DNA of 64,000 bases from Chloroflexota bacterium (GTDB lineage: Bacteria > Chloroflexota > Anaerolineae > Anaerolineales > UBA11579). The stretch spans positions 1 to 64,000 of the forward strand of contig JABFGG010000001.1 in NCBI GenBank assembly GCA_013112575.1. Reading direction: 5' to 3'. A program made the position numbers and the translations under genes. Position 1 is the first letter of the stretch. The number at the start of each line of letters is the position of its first letter. The notes under the pieces are model-generated. The model had not been told where the DNA came from. It saw nothing but the letters and a program-made list of their open reading frames with translations, and made no database searches. Of this stretch, positions 27,618 through 36,036 are shown piece by piece.

Positions 27618-28780
27618 GGATTTGGAGCGTTATCCGCAAATGTGCTCGCGAACAAAAACGCGATCTATGGGTCCTGGGTTTGAGTCTGGTCTTTGCTCCC
27701 TTATTTGTCTTCATTTATTGGCTGTTCACCGGAGGCAATGCCACCACCTCATACGCAGCTTTGGTAATTAACCACGATGAGGCTGCCAGATTCTCAGATG
27801 GGGTCATGCACAATGCCGGGGAAGATGTGATACTGGCAATGCAAGAACTGACCTTCAAAGATGGCAGTCCTATCCTAAGGGTGTCGTCCATCTCGGATCG
27901 TGATCTAGGCGAAACAGCCTTGCGTGACCGTGACGCCACTTTGTTGGTCATTATCCCACCAAGTTTTTCGCAAACACTGGCCAACGCACAGTCTGGGGCG
28001 GCAGAACCGACCACCCAGGTTGAATTCATCGGTGACTTGACCAACCCCTACTATACGGTGGCGGCGGTGATGGCCATGACCGCCCTTGATGGCTATGCTG
28101 TGGATGCAACAGGGGAATACAGGGCGGTGAGCCTACTAGAAACAGCTTTGGGGGATTCGGCCGCTCGCACAGAATTTGAAATGTATATTCCCGGGTTGCT
28201 CGTGCTGGCTGTGATCATGATGCTGTTCCAGGCTGCCATGCTGGTAGCGCGTGACATTGAGAGCGGCAGTTTGCAGCGCCTGAAAATCACCCGTCTGACC
28301 GCTTTCGAATATTTGAGCGGAACAACTGCCTGGTTGGCGCTGATCGCGATTGCAGAAGTTCTGCTTACCTTTGCGGTGGCAGTTGCCTTTGGCTTCCGTA
28401 GTCATGGAGCGTTATGGGTGGCAATCCTGGTGGGCGTGATCACCAGTTTGTCGATTATCGGGGTCGGCATGATCGTGGCCAGTTTGTCTAAAACAGTTTC
28501 GCAGGCGTTTGTGATCGCCAATTTCCCCTTTGGCTTTTTCATGTTTCTGAGTGGCGCTGCTTTCCCCATTCCCATGAACCGCCTATTCACCATTGCTGAG
28601 CGTGATATCAAGATCATCGATGTGTTGCCTCCAACGCATGCTGTCGCGGCACTCAACAAAGTCTTCACCCTGGAGGTAGGCTTGAGTGGTGTACTTTATG
28701 AGCTTACTGCATTGAGTGTTCTCTCTGTGATCTATTTCAGCGTCGGCGTGTGGTTGTTTCGCAAGAGGCACTTAAATTGA
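27614..28780 (+). CDS. ABC-2 type exporter permease
   Basis: 388 residues: one N-terminal helix (about 20-40), a large extracytoplasmic domain (about 45-190), and five C-terminal helices, the YhfA/DrrB-like ABC-2 plan. DIESGSLQRLKITRLTAFEYL is the typical coupling region after the second helix. Coupled to the ATPase. The substrate is unknown; the half-transporter would dimerise. Stop overlaps the start of the next gene (TTGA). Confidence 0.88.
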   Translation: MRIWSVIRKCAREQKRDLWVLGLSLVFAPLFVFIYWLFTGGNATTSYAALVINHDEAARFSDGVMHNAGEDVILAMQELTFKDGSPILRVSSISDRDLGETALRDRDATLLVIIPPSFSQTLANAQSGAAEPTTQVEFIGDLTNPYYTVAAVMAMTALDGYAVDATGEYRAVSLLETALGDSAARTEFEMYIPGLLVLAVIMMLFQAAMLVARDIESGSLQRLKITRLTAFEYLSGTTAWLALIAIAEVLLTFAVAVAFGFRSHGALWVAILVGVITSLSIIGVGMIVASLSKTVSQAFVIANFPFGFFMFLSGAAFPIPMNRLFTIAERDIKIIDVLPPTHAVAALNKVFTLEVGLSGVLYELTALSVLSVIYFSVGVWLFRKRHLN

Positions 28781-29115
28781 TACAGAGTAAAAGAATCTCC
28801 AAGCCAGATTCCTTACCTGCACGAATATTGCTCAGAAATGGTGCCCTTTTAATCATTCCCCCGATAATGATGTCATTCGGGCTATGGGGAGCTTTACCCC
28901 CCCGCCTTTTTCTGGAAGGATATACCCGCGTGGCTAAGCCTATCGATTTTACCGCAGGCGCCTGGACATCATTATTCTGGTTGGCAGGCATTGGGGTCGT
29001 GTGTGTCCGTAGTTGGCTCCCGATTCCCTGGCATCGCTTGATCTATCTATTGAGTGCATTCACATTCACGGCATTTCATACAGCGCATGCGGCCTTAGTC
29101 TATTTCAACCAATAA
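28777..29115 (+). CDS. Unrecognised three-helix membrane protein
   Basis: 112 residues from TTG 28777, which overlaps the permease stop as TTGA and has AGAGG eight bases ahead; an in-frame GTG at 28750 lies deeper in the permease. Three hydrophobic segments (LLIIPPIMMSFGLWGALP, TSLFWLAGIGVVCV, LIYLLSAFTFTAFHTAHAA). No family recognised. Probably an accessory subunit of the exporter by coupling. Confidence 0.6.
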   Translation: MIQSKRISKPDSLPARILLRNGALLIIPPIMMSFGLWGALPPRLFLEGYTRVAKPIDFTAGAWTSLFWLAGIGVVCVRSWLPIPWHRLIYLLSAFTFTAFHTAHAALVYFNQ

Positions 29116-29126
29116 GGAAAAGTAAA

Positions 29127-29747
29127 ATGAATGCAATAATCAAATTTGGTGAAGATGTAGAAGGATATGACATCCCTGTTTTAAATGAACGAGAAATAAG
29201 GGCAACAGCCGGCATACTATTCTTAATGATGTTCATCTCAATAATGATCGTTATTTTTGAAGACAACTATCTAATGCTAAAGTATGCCATCGTAATATTC
29301 CTTACAGATTTTTTAATACGCGTCTTTGTTAATCCTAAATATTCTCCTACATTAATAATCGGACGTTTAATCGTTAAGAATCAGGTTCCCGAATATGTTG
29401 GGGCGCAACAAAAGAAGTTTGCCTGGACAATTGGTGTGGTCTTGTCTGCTACGATGTTCATTCTTATTCCGGTATTTAACTTAGATAACCCGATAACAAC
29501 CCTTCTCTGCTATATTTGCCTGATATTCTTATTCTTTGAAACAGCCTTCGGCATATGTATAGGATGCAAAATCTATTCCTGGGTTTATAAAAGCAAGGCG
29601 CAATACTGCCCCGGCGAAGTTTGTGATGTGAATTCAAGACAAGCTATCCAAAGAACTTCCAACTTTCAGAAATTCATTGTTCTTGGATTTATTGCATACA
29701 TATTCTTATTCGGTTTTTTATTTAATGACTATTTTCTAGCCGTCTGA
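29127..29747 (+). CDS. DUF4395 family membrane protein
   Basis: 206 residues, about four helices, with DUF4395 marks: a short cytoplasmic start containing LNEREIRATAGILFLMMF, FVNPKYSPTLIIGRLIVK, and FGICIGCKIYSW with two conserved Cys plus a later CPGEVC. ATG 29127 has AAGGAA; upstream in-frame starts fall inside the previous gene. Members often sit with thioredoxin-like or sulfur genes, which are absent here. Last gene before a 111-base gap. Confidence 0.75.
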   Translation: MNAIIKFGEDVEGYDIPVLNEREIRATAGILFLMMFISIMIVIFEDNYLMLKYAIVIFLTDFLIRVFVNPKYSPTLIIGRLIVKNQVPEYVGAQQKKFAWTIGVVLSATMFILIPVFNLDNPITTLLCYICLIFLFFETAFGICIGCKIYSWVYKSKAQYCPGEVCDVNSRQAIQRTSNFQKFIVLGFIAYIFLFGFLFNDYFLAV

Positions 29748-29858
29748 ACGATCCAGGGATATATGTTCTCAGCCAGTGCAACGAGACTTTATTAACTTCT
29801 CCCCGTATATATTAAATTAATCGGATAATATTTGAATAATTAATGAAGGAAGAGAAAG

Positions 29859-30866
29859 ATGACTACTCAAGAAAAAATGAAAGCCATCGTACAAAACAGG
29901 TATGGATCGTTCGATGCGTTGGAATATGGCACGGCAGAAAAGCCGACGCCCGGGGACGATGAAGCCCTGGTGAAGGTGCATGCTGCAGCGATCAATTTTG
30001 GCAACCTGATGCTAATCAGTGGGAAACCGATCTTTGTGCGCACTGAGGCAGGATGGCTGAGGCCCAACAAAACATTGAATCCCGGCAGTGACGTGGCCGG
30101 GCGAGTGGAGGCAGTGGGGGTAAACATGACGCAGTTCAAGCCTGGGGATGAGGTCATGGCGGATAATTTGGCGGGCGGCTCTGGCACATATGCTGAGTAT
30201 GTATGTGTTCCTGAAAATGAACTGGCGCTGAAACCGGCCAACGTCACTTTTGCAGAAGCTGCCGCGGCACCGCAGGCAGCCCTGGTGGCCTTGCAAGCAT
30301 TGCGCGATGTAGGCAATATCCAGGCTGGGCAGAAGGTGCTAATCATTGGTGCATCCGGTGGCAATGGCAGCTATGCTGTGCAGGTCGCCAAAGCCTTTGG
30401 CGCGGTAGTGACCGCCGTGTGCAGCACGCGTAATATCGAACTGGTGCGGAGACTGGGCGCTGACCACGTCATCGACTATACGCAAGAAGACTTTGCAGCC
30501 AATGGGGAGCAGTATGACCTGATCTTGTGCATGGGTGGCTATCGTAAACTCAAGGATTATGTGAAAGCCCTGCTTCCTAAGGGCACCTTTGTCTGGGCCG
30601 GGGGCAATTTGAAAGGACTGTTTGAAACTTTTTTGTGGGGTTCGTGGGCCACGCGCGGTACAGAGAAAAGGGTGACCAATTTGAGCCACCACTCAAACCA
30701 GGACGATCTGAGATTCATGGCAGAACTGATGAAAGATGGCAAAGTTAAATCAGAAATCGATCGGATTTTTTCCTTAGAAGAAACGGCTGAGGCATTCCGG
30801 CATTATGCAGGCGGGCATATGCAAGGCAAAGTAGTCATCAGTGTGATTGAGGACAGCGCCGGATAA
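29859..30866 (+). CDS. MDR family NAD(P)-dependent oxidoreductase 1 (zinc-independent)
   Basis: 335 residues of the medium-chain dehydrogenase/quinone oxidoreductase type. GroES-like domain first (GSDVAGRVEAVG, GDEVMADN), then the Rossmann domain with GASGGNGSYAVQVAKAFGA, GADHVIDYTQEDF and a C-terminal HMQGKVVISV. No structural zinc cysteines are visible. Closest to the NAD(P)-dependent alcohol dehydrogenase/quinone reductase group. One of four paralogues in the region (32530, 42090, 43957). A 111-base gap precedes it without the shared box. Confidence 0.85.
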   Translation: MTTQEKMKAIVQNRYGSFDALEYGTAEKPTPGDDEALVKVHAAAINFGNLMLISGKPIFVRTEAGWLRPNKTLNPGSDVAGRVEAVGVNMTQFKPGDEVMADNLAGGSGTYAEYVCVPENELALKPANVTFAEAAAAPQAALVALQALRDVGNIQAGQKVLIIGASGGNGSYAVQVAKAFGAVVTAVCSTRNIELVRRLGADHVIDYTQEDFAANGEQYDLILCMGGYRKLKDYVKALLPKGTFVWAGGNLKGLFETFLWGSWATRGTEKRVTNLSHHSNQDDLRFMAELMKDGKVKSEIDRIFSLEETAEAFRHYAGGHMQGKVVISVIEDSAG

Positions 30867-30888
30867 GAACAGCTAAGGAGATGGAAAT

Positions 30889-31257
30889 ATGCAAGAGATG
30901 AAAATAACCCTGGCGATCATTTGGGTGGCCGTGATGCTCACCTATTTGCTCGGCGACGTGATTCGCATATTTGCCGGACACTTCACCCCCGGAGAGCTTC
31001 AGGGCGTGAAAATGACCCAGGGCATGGCTTTGACCATCGCAGGTCTGATGGTGATCCCCATCCTGATGGTGGTCTTATCGCTGGTGCTGCCCTATAACAT
31101 TAACCGCTGGGCCAATATCATCTTAGCCGCCCTCTGGTTCATCTTCAATCTGGTGGGGCTGCCGGGCTACGAAGGTCATTACGATAGATTCCTGCTGGCC
31201 GTGAGCATGGTGTTCAACCTGGTCACCATCTGGTTTGCCTGGCGCTGGGTTTTATAA
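30889..31257 (+). CDS. DUF6326-like four-helix membrane protein 3
   Basis: 122 residues: MQEMKITLAIIWVAVMLTYLLGDVIRIF, NRWANIILAALWFIFN and a tail FAWRWVL, the same pattern as 25714 and 26170. Follows an MDR oxidoreductase by 22 bases; the same MDR-then-DUF6326 pairing recurs at 43957-45340. Confidence 0.75.
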   Translation: MQEMKITLAIIWVAVMLTYLLGDVIRIFAGHFTPGELQGVKMTQGMALTIAGLMVIPILMVVLSLVLPYNINRWANIILAALWFIFNLVGLPGYEGHYDRFLLAVSMVFNLVTIWFAWRWVL

Positions 31258-31335
31258 GCAAGTGTAGGACAAATAACCTTAACAATTACTCGAGGGAAAT
31301 TGATTCTTTCCTTTTAGTGGGGTGAACTGCAAATA

Positions 31336-31389
31336 ACCCTCCAAATAATACGTTCGGGGTATGACACGACCTTCGCTTGGGCGTACTCT
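31336..31389 (+). promoter_or_regulatory. Shared regulon promoter, copy F
   Basis: Box ACCCTCCAAA-TAATACG-TTCGGGGT (31336-31360), ATGACA (31361-31366), 17-base spacer, TACTCT as -10 (31384-31389). It drives the single gene at 31431. Confidence 0.82.
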
Positions 31390-31430
31390 GTGAATGAAAG
31401 TTCTCAGAATTCGTCACTAGGAGAAGAACG

Positions 31431-32081
31431 TTGACTACCAAAGAAATTTACAAGCAACAAGCGAACAGGCCACAACTTGCATTCAGCCTCTTCTGGATCG
31501 GTTTATTTTTCACCCTGGTCTTCGCCGGGATTGCCGGTTGGAGCCTCGCTCACAACCTCAGGACCCTGACTGCTGAAGCATTGGATTCGACCACTTGGAA
31601 TATGGACGGTCCCTTGTTCGGCTTATGGGCTTTTTCCGTGCCTTTGGGTTCTTTGCTGGCAGCCATTGGGGCGTTTTTATATGTGAAAACCAAGGCGTAT
31701 TTTGCCTGGCTCACCGGTATAGGTGTTCTTGGCGTGGTTATCGTGATGACCTTCATGTTAGGCGCCGAATACTATCCACCGTTATTTGGCATTGGCGGGA
31801 TTTTGATCCTGGTTTTCTTTTTCACAATTGTTTGGCTGTGGATGAAAAAGTATGCCACGCTTGATATGGTAGGCAGGATCGCTGGAAGTTTTAAATTGGT
31901 CGGGTACCTTTTCTGGCTAAATGCCAGTTGGTTCCTTTGCGGAGAATTCGGGTCATTGCATCAAAGAGCATTTGAGGGTCGATCTGCTCCCAGCCCAATA
32001 GAGATCATGGTTTACCTGGTTTTAGGCTGGTTCTTTGTGATGATCGGGGAGTACAAATCCCAGCGATTGAAAGGGAATTAG
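31431..32081 (+). CDS. Unrecognised six-helix membrane protein
   Basis: 216 residues starting at TTG 31431 behind AGGAG. About six hydrophobic segments with a periplasmic-type loop between the first two. No family recognised. It stands alone between promoter copy F and a strong terminator, so it is a monocistronic regulon member. Confidence 0.7.
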   Translation: MTTKEIYKQQANRPQLAFSLFWIGLFFTLVFAGIAGWSLAHNLRTLTAEALDSTTWNMDGPLFGLWAFSVPLGSLLAAIGAFLYVKTKAYFAWLTGIGVLGVVIVMTFMLGAEYYPPLFGIGGILILVFFFTIVWLWMKKYATLDMVGRIAGSFKLVGYLFWLNASWFLCGEFGSLHQRAFEGRSAPSPIEIMVYLVLGWFFVMIGEYKSQRLKGN

Positions 32082-32098
32082 TGCAGTAATTTTAGAGC

Positions 32099-32138
32099 AA
32101 GAAAAGGTGGCTGATGGTCAGCCACCTTTTCTTTATTT
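32099..32138 (+). terminator. Strong intrinsic terminator
   Basis: AAGAAAAGGTGGCTGA (32099-32114) pairs perfectly with TCAGCCACCTTTTCTT (32118-32133) across a three-base loop, ending in a T-rich tail. Confidence 0.92.
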
Positions 32139-32166
32139 CTCAGGTTTTTCTACATTTTCCCAGTTA

Positions 32167-32220
32167 ACCCTCCAAATACCCCATTCGGGGTATGACAGTG
32201 ATGCCACCTGGCGATATAGT
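32167..32220 (+). promoter_or_regulatory. Shared regulon promoter, copy G
   Basis: Box ACCCTCCAAA-TACCCCA-TTCGGGGT (32167-32191), ATGACA (32192-32197), 17-base spacer, TATAGT (32215-32220). Immediately after the 32099 terminator; drives 32277-34027. Confidence 0.85.
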
Positions 32221-32276
32221 GAAAAGGCAATATAAAAGATATATGAACACATAAGCAGCTAACAAGGAGAACTAAG

Positions 32277-32489
32277 ATGAAAACCAATGTATCCGTTCAC
32301 AGTATTTTTGCCGCAACGCACTTGATTCTTGCATTAGTAACCTTAATTCCGTTGGAGTCTGTCAGCAAAGCGTCCATGTTGGGCTATAAAGCCTTATGCT
32401 CTTTCACCCCGATCAGCACGGTCATTTTGGTGGGGATGGCAGGCCTGCATATCTTCTTACACAACAGAGCCGCCAAAGTAGCTGGATAA
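32277..32489 (+). CDS. Small two-helix membrane protein
   Basis: 70 residues with two hydrophobic helices (FAATHLILALVTLIPL and ISTVILVGMAGLHIFL) and a basic tail. AAGGAG nine bases before ATG. No family recognised. First gene behind promoter copy G. Confidence 0.65.
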   Translation: MKTNVSVHSIFAATHLILALVTLIPLESVSKASMLGYKALCSFTPISTVILVGMAGLHIFLHNRAAKVAG

Positions 32490-32529
32490 GCAACTTCCAA
32501 CAAGTATTCATGTGATCGAGAAGGAAAAC

Positions 32530-33552
32530 ATGACTCAGACACAAGTACCCGAACAAATGACGGCGGTAGTCTTAGACGCTTTTTCCGGAGCAGAGGCATT
32601 GCGCGTTGAGCAACGTCCGGTGCCGAAACCCGGCAAGAATGAAGTGCTGGTGAAAGTGGCGGCCGCCCCGATAAACCCCTCGGACATCGCCACCCTGGCC
32701 GGACGTTACGGCTTCAAGCCCGAACTGCCCTTCACCCCAGGTGGGGAAGGAGCAGGCACGGTTGTTGCCGCTGGCCCGGGCGCTATGGGACGCTACTTCA
32801 TGGGCAAACGCGTGGCCTGTTTGTGGGGTGGGCAGGGCAACGGGGTATGGGCCGAATATATGGTGGCCTCTACACGCGGTGGCGTCTTGCCCTTGGATGA
32901 CTCCGTTAGCCTGGAACAAGGGGCCATGTCCACCATCAATCCGATGACAGCGATCGCTTTTACGGAAATTGCCAAAAAGGGTGGTCACAAAGCCATTGTG
33001 CTCACGGCAGCGGCAAGCGCCCTTGGGCAAAAGGTCAACCGGCTGGGCCGAAGCGAGGGCATGCAGATCATCAACATCGTTCGCCGGGATAAGCAGGTGG
33101 AAATCCTCAAAGAGCAGGGGGCGACAGTTGTCCTAAATAGCACTGACGCAGATTTTTGCGAACAACTCCGCGAGGCCTGCATCCAATATGACGCGCGACT
33201 GGCTTTTGACGCGGTGGCGGGGCCGCTGGCAAGGCAGGTACTGGATGCCATGCCGCCTCACAGCAAACTGACTGTTTTCGGCGGTCTATCCTTCAAGCCT
33301 GCGGAAGCCAGCCCGGATGCATTGATCTTCAAATCCAAGAGCATTGGTGGTTTCTGGCTGGGGCCCTGGATCGCCACCAAGAACCCGATCCAAATCCTGA
33401 GGACGTGGCGGCGAGCCCAGAAGCTCATCACTTCGGATCTAAAAAGCCAGATTCGAACAGAGTATCCCCTTGAGCAAGCCAAACAAGCTGTGTTGGATTA
33501 TCAAGGGCAGATGACGGGCGGGAAGATCCTGCTCAGGATGGACTCTCAATAA
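32530..33552 (+). CDS. MDR family oxidoreductase 2
   Basis: 340 residues. GroES-like domain with INPSDIATLAGRYG and TPGGEGAGTVVAAG, Rossmann domain with LTAAASALGQKVNRL in place of the usual GASGxVG loop, GATVVLNS and a C-terminal GGKILLRM. Zinc cysteines are absent. The altered nucleotide loop resembles trans-2-enoyl-CoA reductase-like MDRs more than the other three paralogues here. Start set at ATG 32530 with AGAAGGA five bases upstream. Confidence 0.8.
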   Translation: MTQTQVPEQMTAVVLDAFSGAEALRVEQRPVPKPGKNEVLVKVAAAPINPSDIATLAGRYGFKPELPFTPGGEGAGTVVAAGPGAMGRYFMGKRVACLWGGQGNGVWAEYMVASTRGGVLPLDDSVSLEQGAMSTINPMTAIAFTEIAKKGGHKAIVLTAAASALGQKVNRLGRSEGMQIINIVRRDKQVEILKEQGATVVLNSTDADFCEQLREACIQYDARLAFDAVAGPLARQVLDAMPPHSKLTVFGGLSFKPAEASPDALIFKSKSIGGFWLGPWIATKNPIQILRTWRRAQKLITSDLKSQIRTEYPLEQAKQAVLDYQGQMTGGKILLRMDSQ

Positions 33553-33574
33553 AGCCCCAATAAGGAAGCATCGT

Positions 33575-34027
33575 ATGTACAAAGGTCTCTTGCTCGGCAT
33601 CTTATTGCACAGCATTTCTGCCACCGGCTATCTGGTGATCGTCAACGTGACGTCCATCAAAAGCGAGTTGTTCCGCACCGGCGTGATGATCTGTTTTGCC
33701 AGCGTGGTTGCATTGGCTGTGGTCTTATTTACGGTCTTCACCGGGCAGCAGCAGCTTGCGGCTATCCAACCCAAAGAGTACATCTACATCGCCATCGGCT
33801 CGATCATGGTCATGTTCGTGGCGCAGCTCGTCTACTTCTTGGGAGTACGCGTTTCCAACATGACCACCATGGCCCTCACCGTGTTGGCCTTCCCCATCAT
33901 CAGTTTAATTCTAGAGGTGGTCCTGGGGCGGGTGAAGCTGTCTTCGCTCGGCATCTACGACCTGGCCGGTTTCGCGCTGATGTTTTTAGGCTACGTGGTC
34001 TTTATATCCAAGCCAATGGCGCAGTAG
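33575..34027 (+). CDS. Small EamA-like membrane protein
   Basis: 150 residues with five hydrophobic helices and a basic-poor C-terminus SKPMAQ. The pattern of helices, including a PKEYIYIAIGSIMVMFVAQLVYF segment, resembles one half of a DMT/EamA transporter, which would need to dimerise. The last codons and the following GTAGACAC are nearly repeated at the end of the gene at 37059-38045. Confidence 0.6.
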   Translation: MYKGLLLGILLHSISATGYLVIVNVTSIKSELFRTGVMICFASVVALAVVLFTVFTGQQQLAAIQPKEYIYIAIGSIMVMFVAQLVYFLGVRVSNMTTMALTVLAFPIISLILEVVLGRVKLSSLGIYDLAGFALMFLGYVVFISKPMAQ

Positions 34028-34038
34028 ACACAGCCTAA

Positions 34039-34075
34039 AGAAAAGGGCCGAGTTACCGACCCTTTTCTATTTTTT
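34039..34075 (+). terminator. Intrinsic terminator of the copy G operon
   Basis: AGAAAAGGG (34039-34047) pairs with CCCTTTTCT (34060-34068), then ATTTTTTT. Confidence 0.92.
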
Positions 34076-34188
34076 TGAACTCTTTAGTTATTTTGTTTAC
34101 TTGATGGATTTTATTGCCAACTAGCAGGCAGTTCAGTTTCTAGGCTACTTTCGCTAAAAAAGATTTCTTGCATTCAGGGAGTTTTGGC

Positions 34189-34236
34189 TTGACAGATTAG
34201 ACTAATAACTCTATAATTAGAGTAATTAGTCTAATC
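34189..34236 (+). promoter_or_regulatory. tetR promoter embedded in a 42-bp palindrome
   Basis: A near-consensus promoter, TTGACA (34189-34194), 17-base spacer, TATAAT (34212-34217). A palindrome from 34195 to 34236 is centred on the -10: GATTAGACTAAT pairs with ATTAGTCTAATC, and ACTCTA with TAGAGT, with only three unpaired positions per side. Bound regulator would block RNA polymerase, so the TetR gene 11 bases downstream is very likely autorepressed. Confidence 0.88.
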
Positions 34237-34246
34237 AAGGAGAGCT

Positions 34247-34825
34247 ATGTCTACAAAAGAACTAATCCTACAGGGCGCGATCTCCCTTTTCAACCGACAA
34301 GGCACAGCAAAGGTTTCTACGAACCATATTGCAGAAAAAGCTGGGATCAGCCCGGGCAATCTTTACTATCACTATGAAGATAAGCAGCACATCATTCGAG
34401 AAATTTACGAACAGATGATCAAGTCCTGGGAAAGCCCGTACGAACGAGCAGAAAACCGGAGTATGTCTATTGAAACATTGAAAAGATTTATTGAAGAGAA
34501 TTTCGAACTGCTTTGGGAATACCGCTTCTTCTATCGCGAAATGGTTGTCCTGTTGAATGCTGACCCGGCCCTGTTCAAACGCCATAAAGAATTAATAACA
34601 CAGCGGTTTGAACGGCAACAAGACCTTCTACAGCAGCTTGAAAAGGACGGAATTATCCATTTTCCAGAACCGGATGTTCTGCCAAGTGATGTTTTGACAG
34701 TTGCGTGGATCGTTTCCAATAATTACCTGGTTTTCCTCGAGACAATGGGTCAGGCCGTTGAATATCGTGATTTTGAAATTGGTACAGAACTGATTTTCAA
34801 AGTTTTGCGCCCGTATATGGTTTGA
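34247..34825 (+). CDS. TetR/AcrR family transcriptional regulator
   Basis: 192 residues. N-terminal HTH about 5-50 with STNHIAEKAGISPGNLYYHYEDKQHIIREIY; the C-terminal ligand domain (FEGLWEYRFFYREMVVLL-type region) is of the kind with a hydrophobic pocket. AAGGAG before ATG. It is preceded by its own palindromic promoter and followed 25 bases later by the Acg-type flavoprotein, so that gene and those after it are the likely targets. Confidence 0.92.
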   Translation: MSTKELILQGAISLFNRQGTAKVSTNHIAEKAGISPGNLYYHYEDKQHIIREIYEQMIKSWESPYERAENRSMSIETLKRFIEENFELLWEYRFFYREMVVLLNADPALFKRHKELITQRFERQQDLLQQLEKDGIIHFPEPDVLPSDVLTVAWIVSNNYLVFLETMGQAVEYRDFEIGTELIFKVLRPYMV

Positions 34826-34850
34826 ATGATTACACAAAAAGGAAAAAGCT

Positions 34851-35972
34851 ATGAACACAAATCAATCTCGTTTAAAACTAAGTCGGAGGGATTTCCTGAA
34901 AATCCTGGGAGTTGCTGGCGGAACTGCTGCAGGTGGGTACGTATTATCCGAATATACACCATGGCTGGATTATGAAAAACAGGCGGAGGATACCTGGATG
35001 GCTCCCGAACAAAATTCTAATGCCTCTATGCAATTACGAACCCTGGTTCATTATGCAACTCTGGCGGCAAATGGTCACAATACCCAGCCGTGGAAATTCG
35101 CACTGAAAGAAAATGCGATCGAGATCCACCCTGATTATTCCCGCCAATTGGCAGTGGTTGATCCCAACCATCGCGAGTTGTGGATCAGCCTCGGCTGCGC
35201 GTTGGAAAACCTGGTCATAGCCGCCCAGTCCAAGGGGTTTACCACCGAAGTGACCTATCCGAACGCGACGGATTACATAAACATTCGGCTGAAGTCCGAC
35301 ACCCGCCTGAGCAGCCCATTATTCGATGCCATCCCCCTGCGGCAAAACACTCGCTCGGAATATGATGGGCAGTTGGTAAAGAGCGTCGATCTAGATCAAC
35401 TGCAGGCGCTACCACTCGAACCAGGCGTAGTGCTGCAATTTATCACAAATCATACTGATTTGGAGACAACCCTGGAATATGTGAATCAAGGTAATCTGAG
35501 GCAGTATGCTGATACGAAGTTTGTTGATGAGTTGATTCAATCGCTGCGTTTCAATAAAAAGGAAGCCTTGGCTTCACTCGATGGCCTGTACACGCGCTGT
35601 TCAGGAAATCCGGAAGTACCGCGTTGGCTTGGCCAAATATTTGTAGCTGGCACCAAGCCGCAACAACAAGCTGATGTTGATGCAAAGAAATTGCGAAGTT
35701 CGGCTGGCGCATTTGTAGTTGCGTCAGAATCGGATGATAAATCGACTTGGGTGCGTGCAGGGCAAGTTTATCAACGAATGGCGCTAAAAATGACTGCACT
35801 AAATATCAAATCTGCATTCCTGAACCAACCTATTGAAGTTGCGGCCTTGCGCTCGCAATTTCAAGGTGCATTAGGGCTTGCCGCGTATCAGCCACAGCTA
35901 TTGATACGTTTCGGCTATGCTGATCCGATGCCGCGCTCGCTTCGTAGAGCAGTCGAACAGGTTCTCATGTAA
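34851..35972 (+). CDS. Acg-family FMN-binding nitroreductase-like protein with Tat signal
   Basis: 373 residues. The N-terminus LKLSRRDFLKILGVAGG is a twin-arginine signal, so the folded, cofactor-bound protein is exported. The rest shows the Acg type of the nitroreductase fold: AANGHNTQPWKF near residue 75 and the second half with AGQVYQRMALKMTALNIKSAFLNQPIE. Family members bind FMN; the exact substrate is unknown. Probably co-transcribed with tetR. Confidence 0.82.
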   Translation: MNTNQSRLKLSRRDFLKILGVAGGTAAGGYVLSEYTPWLDYEKQAEDTWMAPEQNSNASMQLRTLVHYATLAANGHNTQPWKFALKENAIEIHPDYSRQLAVVDPNHRELWISLGCALENLVIAAQSKGFTTEVTYPNATDYINIRLKSDTRLSSPLFDAIPLRQNTRSEYDGQLVKSVDLDQLQALPLEPGVVLQFITNHTDLETTLEYVNQGNLRQYADTKFVDELIQSLRFNKKEALASLDGLYTRCSGNPEVPRWLGQIFVAGTKPQQQADVDAKKLRSSAGAFVVASESDDKSTWVRAGQVYQRMALKMTALNIKSAFLNQPIEVAALRSQFQGALGLAAYQPQLLIRFGYADPMPRSLRRAVEQVLM

Positions 35973-36036
35973 CCCAGATCAAGGAATGATTCAACAATTA
36001 ATTTCCCAAACAAGGGAAGAAAACAAGGAAAATAAG